Assembly (NCBI GenBank): GCA_964036665.1 | Contig: OZ038529.1 | Coordinates: forward strand, 24,562,060-24,626,059 | Reading direction: 5' to 3' | Origin: Gordius sp. MW1 | Taxonomy: Eukaryota > Nematomorpha > Gordioida > Gordea > Gordiidae | DNA: 64,000 nt | In this document: positions 43,548 through 53,938 of the stretch, piece by piece | Position numbering within the stretch: the stretch's first letter is position 1 | Layout: each line of letters starts with the position of its first letter | Translations under genes and position numbers: made by a program | The notes under the pieces: generated by a model | Database searches by the model: none | What the model saw: the letters and a program-made list of their open reading frames with translations, nothing else | Told to the model about the DNA's origin: nothing

Positions 43548-46500
43548 ATGCAATATCGCCTTACAGTGACACCTTATCAATTTAGGATAAAATTATTTTT
43601 GCTCATCCTTTTTGTATTTATGACATGCTTATTTTTGTATGATGAACCTTATCTTAATCAATATGTTAATCATTTTAAACTCGTGAATGATAACGAATTT
43701 AATAAGAAGCAAAGTATACGGAAAGGTCTAAACATTCTTGATTACTCATTTACTCTAAATGATAAACCTTTTACTATTCTTAGTGGCTCTATGCACTATT
43801 TTAGAATTCATCCCTCTTATTGGTTTGATAGATTATTAAAATTAAAATCAGCTGGGCTTAACACTGTAACAACGTATGTTTTATATTTCATGTTAAAATA
43901 CAAATGCTTAGTTACATTCCATGGAATTTGCATCAGAAATGTCAAAGTTGTTTATTTGATTTTAAAGAATCTTTGGACATAAGGCAAGCTATGTATATGC
44001 CATATTTAAATAAGCTATCTGATTAAATTTATTAAATATTAACCCCCAAATCTTTGATTTAATTAATTTATAATGTTTTGTGCAAATTTAGAAATTTTTT
44101 AATTATGGCCAGAGACCTTGGTCTCTATGTGATATTGCGTCCAGGACCTTATATATGTGCTGAGTGGGAGTTTGGGGGATTGCCCAGGTTTAAAATAATT
44201 TTATCAATTGAATAAAGACATTATATAGCCAAATGTCTCAATATTAATTAAAAGTGTAATCTAGCTAAAAAATATTTCATATGATTACATGACTATTATG
44301 ATTTTTAATATTTGAATATTTAGATTTTTTAATCATTTCTCTCATTAGAAATAATAAGATCACTTCAACAGATGTTATAAAATTTATAAATTTGACTTAT
44401 TGGATGGCAACAAGATTTTATAATTAATTCTCTTATCTATTAATTGATACCAATATGTGCAGTGTTCATAATCTGCTTTTCTTTAGATGTTACTTGACAT
44501 AAGAGTCAATAATTTAATTATTTACTACCATCTATACACAAATAAATGTTATTAATAGTTGGTTACTTACGGATCCAAACATGAAAGTTAGATCTTTACA
44601 GAATGAATTTTACACTTCATCAGTAACCCGGTATTTGGCTGCTCTTTTAGAAGAAGTCCATGATTTACAATACTCTTCAAATGGTAGTATAATTGCTTGG
44701 CAAGTTGAAAATGAATTAGCTTCTTACTACAAACATGAACCCGATGGTCATATCAAATATTTGATATGGCTCAAAGATTTATACAGAGACTTGGGGATCA
44801 GTGAATTTTTATTTACTTCAGATGGAGATGCTCTTTATACGAATGGACGTGCAGAAAGCAGTATAAAAGCAAGTCAAAGTAAGCTTTTTTAAACTATGAT
44901 TTTTGTTTTGAAAATTAAATTTATCCCCATTAATTATCTTGATAATAAGCAACAAAATTTGTTTGGTCTTCTAAAACCAATTTTATTTCAACAACCTCTC
45001 TTAGTTTATGGTGCCGTGAATTTTCAAAACAACGTAGCTAAAGCACTGGATGCCTTGAAAAAAGCTCAGCCCAAAAAACCCCTTTTTGTGGCCGAATTTT
45101 GGGCTGGTTGGTTTGACCATTGGGCACAACCCCATCATACTCTCGATAATAAAGGTAAGCAGTTATTTAATACAAATATTCTACATTTTTTAAAACTAAT
45201 CAGATATTCAATCAAGTTTTGTTTAAATTTAATTAAATTTGATAAATAATGATTAATTTAATTAACATAAAATCTTATTTGACATATGATTTTGGTTAGA
45301 TTTTCAAGGTAATTTGGAATTAATTTTGCAACACAGTGCTTCCTTTAATATATACATGTTTCATGGTGGAACTAATTTTGGATTTATGAATGGGGCCAAT
45401 GCTGAATCAATCACACCTAAACATAGATACACGGTTACTTCTTATGGTATTATTTTAAAATCAAATTTAATTGTTTTTTCTGATTTAAGTAATGAAATTT
45501 GGAAAAATTAATATGAATTCACCTTTTTCACGTCTAATTTTGATTTAGATAGTGATTAAATTGTTGTTTTTTTCCATTAGAAAAATTCTTTTGGTTTAAA
45601 TTTACTTTAATATTTTTTATTTTAAAATTTTGTTTTATAAATTGTAGACTATGATGCTGCTATAAGCGAAGATGGCAGCCTGGCTGCCAAATATTACATA
45701 ATACGTAAGCTTATAAGTGATTATAGCGCCATGCTAAGTCCGCAATCAGGTACATCACACCATCTACATTTTAAAATATTTTACAAATTTTTCCCCTTTA
45801 ACATTAGTTACTTTGCCCCTCCTGCCTCCACCAGCCATAGTCCAAGGGTTTTCATATGGTATGTGCCCTTTATAAAACAAACAAAAAATGTATTTTTGCT
45901 ATTAATATTTGTAAAAATTAAATTTTAATACTTTATTTTAATAACATTTTTTAATTTATGATGTTGTTAAACGACAGGAATTAATGTTTTATTTGTAGTT
46001 TTATTATATATTAATATTCAGGCACTATGAACGTCGAATCCTTTTTACCACTACAATCGATTCTCGCCACCTTAAAAGTTTCCTCTTGCAATGCTTTATT
46101 CTTATTTTAAAATTTTCAAATTTTTTAACAAAAAATATCTCAAAAGCTCTTGTATTTATTATCATTACATTTGTTAAATGATTATATTTGTAAAAATTCA
46201 AAGGTATTTTAGTACTTTTGCATAAATATTACCAAAATAAATTTTTTTATAAATTTTCACCCAACAATTTCTTTCTCTCCCCTTGAACTTTAATATTTAT
46301 AGGATAGCTCAATCAACATAAGTAGCCCATGCTACATAGAAGATTTAATTGGGCAGTGGAAAAAGCATAAAATGAATAATAGTGTTCCTAGTGGATTAGG
46401 ATACGTACTGTACAGAGCTCATTTAAGTCCCATTCAAAAAATGGCTTCATTCATGACTGTGATTCTCTCGCCAACTGCGACCATAACCTTGAATGGTCAA

Positions 46501-49500
46501 ATAAGGGACCGGGCCAATTTGTATTGGGGCAATAGGCTGTTGGATAGCCTAGATGATACTAACCTTAAGTACCAACTCCAATTCGTTCGCAACTTTTACT
46601 CGGTAAACGACGTAAGTTTTTAGTAAAAAGACTTGGTTCAACTGAGATTAACAAAAAGAGACCAAACTTCTCTGGTCTCTTTTTTAAATTTTGACTAAGC
46701 CTAAACGCTAACTAAGCAAAACAGACCATCTAAGTCATTTTACTACTACTCCTAGCAATTGTAGTAGTGGTGTTGGTGCGATGTCGGTTTTATTATTCAT
46801 GAAAAAATCTCCAATTTCGAAATAATTTAAGGGTTTTTTTGGTCGTCGACCTTCGGTACAACTAAGACAACGGTCGACCCTGGTTCGTTTTTCAAATATA
46901 GACTAAGCCTAGAGGTTGACTGAGAAAAGCAGACCAAAAACGCTTTTGGTCTCTTATGTTGAGTCAACTAAAGGTCGACCACAAAACCCCTGTCTACCTC
47001 GAACCCATTAGGGAAGATATGAATGTTATCGATATCTTATTTCGTACTGATTTAACGTTACGCAGGATGGGTTGGCTAAAGAATCATCTTATTTGGATTT
47101 ATTGGTTGAGAATATGGGAAGAGTGAATTTTAACTACTACTCTAACCCCATACCCGACCACCTCAAGTTGGATAATCAACGAAAAGGTATTAATTTCAAG
47201 AAATCCATACAAAAATAAAGGATAAATTTTACTGCATTTCAATGTATAAATATTTTAAGTAATCCTTATAATTAGTTGAAACCTAGGCCTAGAATTAAAA
47301 ATAATTTATTTTCTGATAGATTTAGAGAATATGTAGATGCTTGTTAATTTTAAACAGTCATCAATGATGTCCAATTCAGTTGTTAAATATTCATACTTCC
47401 AAGTAGTGTTGTAAAAACGGCTGGGTTTCGATTGGTCGGCCTTTGGTTTTAGTCCTAAACATAAACAGACCAACGGTTTTTTGGTCTCTTTTTCCTAGTC
47501 GACCATTAGTCTTAGTCGAACCAAAGATCGCCCCAAAACCCAGCCGCTTTAACAACACTCCTTTTAAGTTCATAATATATTTAACTTTTATAAAAGTTTT
47601 TATATTTCAGAGCCAATCTAATGCAAAATATCTCAAATTTTAACTTTAAACATGATTTTGTTGTGTTTTTAAATTTAAGTTCAGGCCTACCAAACATCTT
47701 TCAAAATAAATTAAAAAATAAATTAAGTTTTTTTATAGGATTCGCAGGTTCACTAACGCTAGACGGCCATCTTATTGAGGATTGGAGCATAATCCCGTTG
47801 GAATTTGGGGAAGATTGGTTGAAAAAGTTAGTTCTTCATAGACCAAACTTAACTAATATTACATAAAAGAATTAAATTTTTTTATAAATTTATTTTCTAG
47901 TATCTTTTTGGTAGAACGGCTTAGTTTGCAATTAATATAAGGGGTTACTGCGGCACAGCAGTGTTCTTATTCCACCATTTTCCATTTTATATTAATTGCT
48001 AGGCAATTTATAGTCTCGTTTTTGGTAGTGCGTCCGTGCTGTGCTGTCCAACTTGTAATTTTTCAATAATTTCCGTGGAAACTTCTACGGGTTTTTAATG
48101 GCTGTGTGGACTTATACTTCTGTAAAAGACTTTTATTTCGCTTTCGCAAATAGACTAGCTAAAGACCTTTGGTTAGCTTTAATTTTTTCGACCTCGCCCG
48201 ATATCCATTATTGTTTTACGCCCGACTAATTATTACTTTTATTTATGAATTTTTTTGGCAACATGCCTAGGTTGTTGCTTTATATCGGTTAATTGCGAAA
48301 CTGGTTAAATAATTTCCTGTAAATTAATGCTGACCGTTGCTTATTTTTACTTTATCTGACCCCGGCCCACGGCCAAAATTCTGTCTAATTACTATTCATT
48401 TTTGCGAATTTAAATTAGTGGTGTACATGGGGTTTGTTGGTCGACCTTTGGTTTCATTGGATTAAACATTAACTGGCCAAAGGTTTTTTGGTCAAACATT
48501 TGGTATATTTATGTTTAGTCGACCAAACAAAACCCATCCGTGTTTACAACGCTACTTTAAATACACAATTACGTATATATCTGTTTAGGTTGCGCCGTTC
48601 GGACTTTAAAGAATTTCCTCCAGTTATCAGCAACTTGCCTGCCTTATTTAGGGCTACTTTTGAAATTGAAACTGAATCGCCGGCAGATACGTTCCTCGAC
48701 TTCACGGTAATAATGTGGATTGCTAAAGTTGATTTTTACTGGATAATTTAAGGAATCGGGGTCAAAATAGCAGAAAAAAACAGCAGAATTGGTCAAAACT
48801 GGTCAGAACAAGATTTTAGATAATCAATATATTAGAATTAAATCTCAAATGGGGAGGGAATTTGATGTGCATCTAATCCTAACCCTGACCTAAAACGCTG
48901 ACCTAAAACACTAACCCAAACCTTAACCCTCCTGACCAATTTTGATCTGACCAGTTCTGCTGTTATTTCTACTATTTTGACCCGGTCCCTAATTTAAGTT
49001 CTCGTCTTAACTTTGCAGTCTCCATTTGGTGCGTAAAGGGACGCTAAAATATCACACCAAATTATCCCATATTTTTAATGACAACTGGGTACAAACATAT
49101 TTAGACCCTTAAAAGTTACGTTTCTTACATTAAAATTTCCTACACGACGGATATTCCGGGAAAAACTAATGATATTTGATACTTCCCAGTGTCCAAAAAA
49201 TATTAATTTGATCAAATGTCGGGTACTGGGTCGTATAGATTTATAAAAAACACTTAAACGTTGTTTATTTTTCTACAAATTCAAAATCCTGAAAATTACT
49301 ATTTTATAAAGTCAAATGCTCAATAAATAATTTCATATCTTTTAAGCTAATTTTAATAAATCTCGCTTAAAATTTAAACTTTTCATGTGGGACAGGGCTG
49401 GCAAAAGGGGTGCGTTTTCGTGAACAACTTCAACATAGGTCGGTATTGGAGTGTCGGACCACAGAAGGAACTATACATACCAGGGCCTTTGTTGCGCAAG

Positions 49501-49990
49501 GGCAAAAACGAGGTAACACACCTCCCCTCCTTTTCTACTTAATAAAAAACGCTTTAGATTTTAATGTTCATAAATTAGTAATTTTATCGCTCGCTTAGCT
49601 TTTATGAGTCGACTAAACATAAATTGACCAAAGAATAATAATAACATACCAAAAATCTTTGGTTCGTTTATGTTTAATCGACTAAAACCAAAGATCGACC
49701 AAAAAAAACCCAGCCGTTTTTACAACACTAATATGCATGCTCCAATTTTTACCATTAATGGATGATGTATATTTTTTTAATTATAAGTGAAAAACTGGGT
49801 ATAAATACTATGCTCGCTTTATTTATAAAATAAAGTATCTCGAAGCGACTTCGATAATAAAAAAAGAAGATCAATTACCCTCTTTGGAGCACTTATTTTT
49901 TTATTAATTTTCATATTTTTTCAGATTTTAATATGGGAGACGGAAAAGGTTGGATTTAGCGTTTCTCTCAACGGCCAAAGATCATCTTAA
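43548..49990 (+). CDS. GLB1: GH35 beta-galactosidase (GLB1-like), complete, 15 exons
   Basis: Predicted to hydrolyse terminal beta-galactosides. Exons: 43548-43873, 43912-43983, 44092-44187, 44559-44878, 45005-45154, 45300-45446, 45648-45749, 45808-45858, 46022-46077, 46303-46611, 47066-47186, 47739-47826, 48589-48706, 49396-49512, 49925-49990. They sum to 2139 nt, 712 residues plus stop, close to GLB1-family length. Residues 14-31 form an N-terminal hydrophobic segment (signal peptide or anchor). GH35 motifs are [40 protein letters not shown] (acid/base about Glu217), [13 protein letters not shown] (nucleophile about Glu302), [36 protein letters not shown] and NNFNIGRYW. Junctions are GT-AG except intron 2, which starts GCAAGC. 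The donors at 46078 (GTTTCC) and 47827 (GTTAGT) are weak but needed for frame. Several later introns hold MITEs. Human orthology (GLB1 versus GLB1L types) is not resolved. Confidence 0.9.
46622..47000. mobile_element. Diverged MITE of the GGTCGACC family in GLB1-like intron 10
   Basis: It contains the family modules AGACCAAA...TTTGGTCTC and GTCGACC(T)T, with GACTAAGCCTA in two places. The same modules fill the foldback arms at 1574-1815 and 4760-5030. Ends are not clear, so this may be two fragments. Confidence 0.5.
47404..47560. mobile_element. hAT-type MITE in GLB1-like intron 11, 8-bp TSD
   Basis: It begins TAGTGTTGTAAAAACGGCTG and ends CCGCTTTAACAACACTC, giving inverted ends. The interior is palindromic around GGTCGACC. 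Flanks CTTCCAAG (47396-47403) and CTTTTAAG (47561-47568) are an 8-bp duplication with two mismatches, as in hAT insertions. 157 bp, no coding capacity. Confidence 0.75.
47985..48390. repeat. Dispersed repeat, second copy of 8560-9075
   Basis: Inside GLB1-like intron 12. It shares ordered blocks with 8560-9075 (CTTCTGTAAAAGACTTTTAT, GCAAATAGACTAGCT, GGTTGTTGCTTTATA, TTTATCTGACCCCGGCC). This copy has a single unit of the 3' part, whereas the other has two. Confidence 0.65.
48416..48554. mobile_element. hAT-type MITE in GLB1-like intron 12, 34 bp from exon 13
   Basis: It begins TAGTGGTGTACA and ends TTTACAACGCTA. The interior carries GGTCGACCTTTGG and its complement. Flanks ATTTAAAT (48408-48415) and CTTTAAAT (48555-48562) are an 8-bp duplication with one mismatch. 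It ends only 34 bp before exon 13, yet the pyrimidine-rich acceptor (ATCTGTTTAG) is intact. Confidence 0.75.
49600..49730. mobile_element. Truncated hAT-type MITE in GLB1-like intron 14
   Basis: Right end CCAGCCGTTTTTACAACACTA and interior GTCGACTAAACATAAATTGACC match the family. The left terminal inverted repeat is missing. Confidence 0.6.
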
Positions 49991-50036
49991 AACTTTATAT
50001 CTTCTCAAAACAATCGCCTGTGATAACGACGAACAA

Positions 50037-50310
50037 ATTATTATTAAGTATTATGCACCTCGCACACTCCCCCCCCCCCCATATTTTCATTTTAATATAT
50101 AAGCAATCCACACTTTTTACACCGCAATTTTTTTTTTAAATTATATCTTGGACAAATTTTTGCATGAATCGATGTGTTTTTTTTTACGTTTTTGTTATCG
50201 TTGTTATAATGCCCACCATAAAACCCTAGATTGCACGATGTATGTATGAATGTAAGTGTGTAAGTACGTTAAGAAAACATGCGTTCAACGATAATAAATA
50301 ACGGGTGGTA
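50037..50310. other. Intergenic gap between convergent genes
   Basis: Contains a poly-C run (about 50068-50080) and AT-rich sequence with TGTATGTATGAATGTAAGTG. It must hold the 3' ends of both convergent transcripts, but no strong AATAAA signal stands out on either strand. Confidence 0.4.
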
Positions 50311-50467
50311 TGTTGAATGGAGAGAAGGCAATTGAGCAATATTAGCCCCGAGATCGAGGGTGAGTGTTGGTCCAACTCGAGGTTAGGAAACCAAAATTTT
50401 CACCGTTATAGCGTTAAAATTATCGATTGGGCGTTGAAATTTTTGGTCGAGGGCGAGCGGCAAGATT

Positions 50468-52814
50468 TTATCGCCGCAAGCATTCCCGAGGTATGTTTCT
50501 GCGACGCCTAGCTCTTCTAGACCTGCTCCCATCACTATTACTACAGCTACTACTACTCGACAAAGTCCCGCTGCGAGAGCGCTTAAATTTAGGCTCCGAT
50601 CTGCTGCCCCTAAGGTAATATTGCAGTAAAGGCGTGTAGCGCTCAATGTTTTTTAAAATTTAGCTTTAAAACCATAAATAATTAAATTGAAAACTAATAA
50701 ACGGATAAGATAAATAAGTTACATAAGGCTTGGCCGTATTTAAGCCAAATTTAGATAGAAAACCTTGCCGATGAAAAAGATGTTTTTTCAAAGGGTTTTT
50801 AGCTAGGTTTTGTTGGGGCCGAACCTTTAAACCATTGTATCAGATAATGTATATAAAGACGACTAAAATAAAATTCTGCAATCCTAATTTGAGATAAGAT
50901 AATGTAGTTTATGAACAAGATTATTAACCTTACTCCTTTGTCCTATTTAACTCAAATTATAGATTATATTCCAAACAAACACATCCTCTTGTAAGAAGGA
51001 TGTCAAAAGAAAAGCACATGCATAGAAACCTAATCTGAAAGGGTTGGAGGGTGGGTAAGGGAATATACCCTGAGGTGTCAGTGTAGAGAAGCCATAAGGT
51101 TTTTTATTGAAGTTAATATTTTTAAACTACACGTGCAAATTTAAAATAAATAAACTACTTATAAACTAAAAACAACAGCATTGGATTGTTTTAGAAAAAT
51201 GTTAAACCACAACAAGATGTTGGTGTAAAATGTTATGTGACTGTCATTTAAAAAATAACTAAAGTAATGTTTACCCTTTTAGAATTAAATTTATTTAGAA
51301 AACGTATAAAACTAAACCAAATCTCATGAATATTTTTTTGATTAAAACAAACATACATGGTTGCTAAATGCACTTAAAATATTTAAAAGTTTGTAATAAA
51401 ATAAAATAATTAAAAAATTAAATACTTTTGGATTTAAAGTGACTTTATCCTCAAACTACTCACTTCTAAGTTCTAAAAACAAAGATGCAAATTCTCATGT
51501 TTGCTGTTATATTTAATAAATGTTTGGTGAAACATGAATTAGAAAAGAAAGTATCCCCACATGCAAAGATTTGCCTGAAATAGAAATTTCCAGTTAAAAT
51601 ATAAAACCAATGCTATTAATTTATAATTTAATATGTGTTAGGTTTCATGCTAAAAATACTAATTCCCTTTAACAAAAATAAACCCTGCATGTAAAAATAA
51701 TTTGTAATGCAAAAGTAAAGCATATATAAATACTACCTGGCCTAAAAATTTTGACTAAAATCCTAACATAAACTTTTAAAATACGTACCAAATTAACAAT
51801 GTGCCTTATTAGTAAATATTAAATAGCTGACCTGTCTTTTCTCTTTATTAAAACAGGGATCGACTCTAATCTTCTCCTCAAGGCTTTTGAGATTGGTTTG
51901 AGATGCATAAAATTGCAAAAATCACCTCTTAAGCATTCTCTAGATAAAAATAAAAAATAAATTATGTAAAATAAAAACCCTCTGTCATATTCAGGACAAC
52001 AAGCAAAGTGAAAATCTTGAACAGGAGAAAGTTCTGCGTTTATTGGTCTTTGGCCAAACCAACGATTGTTGAGAGATAATACAGCCTTATCAGCATCTCT
52101 TTTCTTGTAAAACTATCCCAATATAAATGTTAAGATTGTATAATGAATTTACTTTAACGTAAACATTCCCATTTAAGTGTTTACCCAAATTTTGGCATAT
52201 ATTCATTTCTTGAATCTGGCCATACTAAGTCATGTGAAAAGTCATAAATTAGAAACATTAACAATAATTAGATTGAATCTTATCTTTTGGTACAACATAC
52301 ATACACTGAAAAACAAACTATTTTACAAACTTACTAAAATGGACTAATTAATACTAAGAATTAAAAGGTAATTTAATTTAAAAAAAGTAATTAAATATAA
52401 AATAAATTTAAAATAGAAATCTTAAAAGTTATGTACAAATCAATACGTTTAATGTTTAGATGTGTCATTAATTCACAAACCTTATTTTCAATTTCCATGT
52501 ATACTTCCTCAAAAAACTCATCAAAATGTGCTTGCTCTTCTACATCACTAATTTTTGGTGCATTTTCAATAACTTTTATGACCATGTAATTTATTTTAAT
52601 ATCAATATACTTTGTCCTTTCTGAATCAAAGTCCTGAGCTTTGGATTAATATATAGATTGGACATAAGGATAGTCTAAGAACTAAAAATATATTACTCTA
52701 CAATACCTGGCTATTATCAGGTTTATTATGCATTCTTGCACAAGAATCACCATGTCTGCAAGCCCCTATTTTGTTATAAAATTTACAATTATATTCATTT
52801 TGAGATGAAGACAT
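50468..52814 (-). CDS. U2AF1: U2 snRNP auxiliary factor small subunit (U2AF35), complete, 7 exons
   Basis: Predicted nuclear splicing factor whose family recognises the AG of 3' splice sites with its large partner. Exons, high to low: 52814-52707, 52674-52611, 52572-52481, 52224-52153, 52112-51979, 51939-51832, 50609-50468. They total 720 nt, 239 residues; human U2AF1 has 240. Domains in order are CCCH finger 1 (C10, C19, C25, H29; KIGACRHGDSCARMHNKP), then the U2AF-homology RRM: HFDEFFEEVYMEIENK, YGQIQEMNICQNLG, HLNGNVYVKF and LNNRWFGQRPINAELSPV (Arg-Trp-Phe about 129-131). CCCH finger 2 follows (GECLRGDFCNFMHLKPIS), then an RS-type tail (residues 194-239; KRSRSG, a Ser run, SRSRRARRRR). Introns are 32, 38, 256, 40, 39 and about 1222 nt, all GT-AG and in frame. 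The N terminus is shorter than in flies or humans. Orientation is tail to tail with the GLB1-like gene, stops 478 bp apart. Confidence 0.9.
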
Positions 52815-53912
52815 TTTTAATTAATAAATAAATGTATACAAAATAGACTAATTGTTTACTTGACGTGGAACACTCTAATAGGTAATTAAAAGAGAAGGGC
52901 TAATTTAGGGGTAGGTAAACAATACGTGTTTAAGTAGAGTGGGTAATTTTTAAAAACACGATAAACAGCTGGCAATTTTATTCCTTAAAATGATGCATTG
53001 ACCGCCGAAATTTAACACGATTCCAAATGTAAATTTATTTAAATAATATAAGATAAATATCACAATATAATTTTAAAATAGAACAAAATTTTTGCGTATA
53101 AATCATTCATTATTTAAAGCAGAATCATTGTGTTCAATTTATAATTAATTAAATTTGTTTGCCTCTATTGATAGCATGCTGAAATAAAGATGTAAATTAC
53201 CAAAACAGTTTGATCCAATTTATAAAAGAATCATTCAGCTTCCAAAATTAACTGAAATAGAAAACATAAAGAAATTAGAAGGAGCCTATGAATAATTGTG
53301 AAACGGCATAATATATCATTTGTGATGGATTATAATATTGGCAACAAGATAGCTAAACGTGTATGATGTCACAAAATGCATAGAGCATTAGTGTCCCTAG
53401 AGGAGAAACTATGCGCGTGGTAGAAATGATTTCATCCAGCAAGTGCATATCCACGCGGAGGATAGTGATACCATTTCTATGGATTCCATGTATTAAATTG
53501 ATCGTCGAGGGCGTCTAACTAACACCAATGTAAAAATTAATAATTTTTGGACAGTGATGGATTTTAATATGGTGGCTCAAGTATCGGTTATTAATGTCAT
53601 TATGGAAAAGAATCGGCCGCCCACTAATTAGAGATGCCATACCCATAGACTATAGATTGCTCATCAACGTTAAATAAGCGCACCGTTTTCCGTCATTTGA
53701 AAATGCACAAATAAGGGAATAGCATATAGAATATAGTAATTTTGGTTTTTTAAAGTGTTAACGTAATTGAAAAATATTGAACTAGTTAAAATTGAAAGCG
53801 CATTTTAATTTATATATTATTTACAAAATTCATATAAATACTGTAATGTTGTTAGGTTAAAGTAATTTAGTGCCATCTGGATTTTATTAACTAATTATTT
53901 ATTAGTTTTATT
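52815..53912. other. Upstream of U2AF1, no gene recognised
   Basis: AT-rich with a more mixed patch near 53390-53520. No supported frame. It presumably includes the U2AF1 promoter on the minus strand, but no element can be named. Confidence 0.4.
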
Positions 53913-53938
53913 TATCTATTGAATAATCTTCTTCTTTA

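Noticed and set aside
50317-50646. Plus-strand exon beginning ATG at 50317 with donor GAG|GTATGT
   Set aside because: It overlaps the U2AF1 RS-tail exon on the other strand. The minus-strand reading gives an RS-rich tail that completes a 239-residue U2AF35, while the plus-strand continuation reaches a stop quickly.
52391-52585. Stand-alone 64-residue minus-strand protein
   Set aside because: It is U2AF1 exon 3 plus flanking intron sequence; the splice sites at 52572 and 52481 explain the conserved core exactly.
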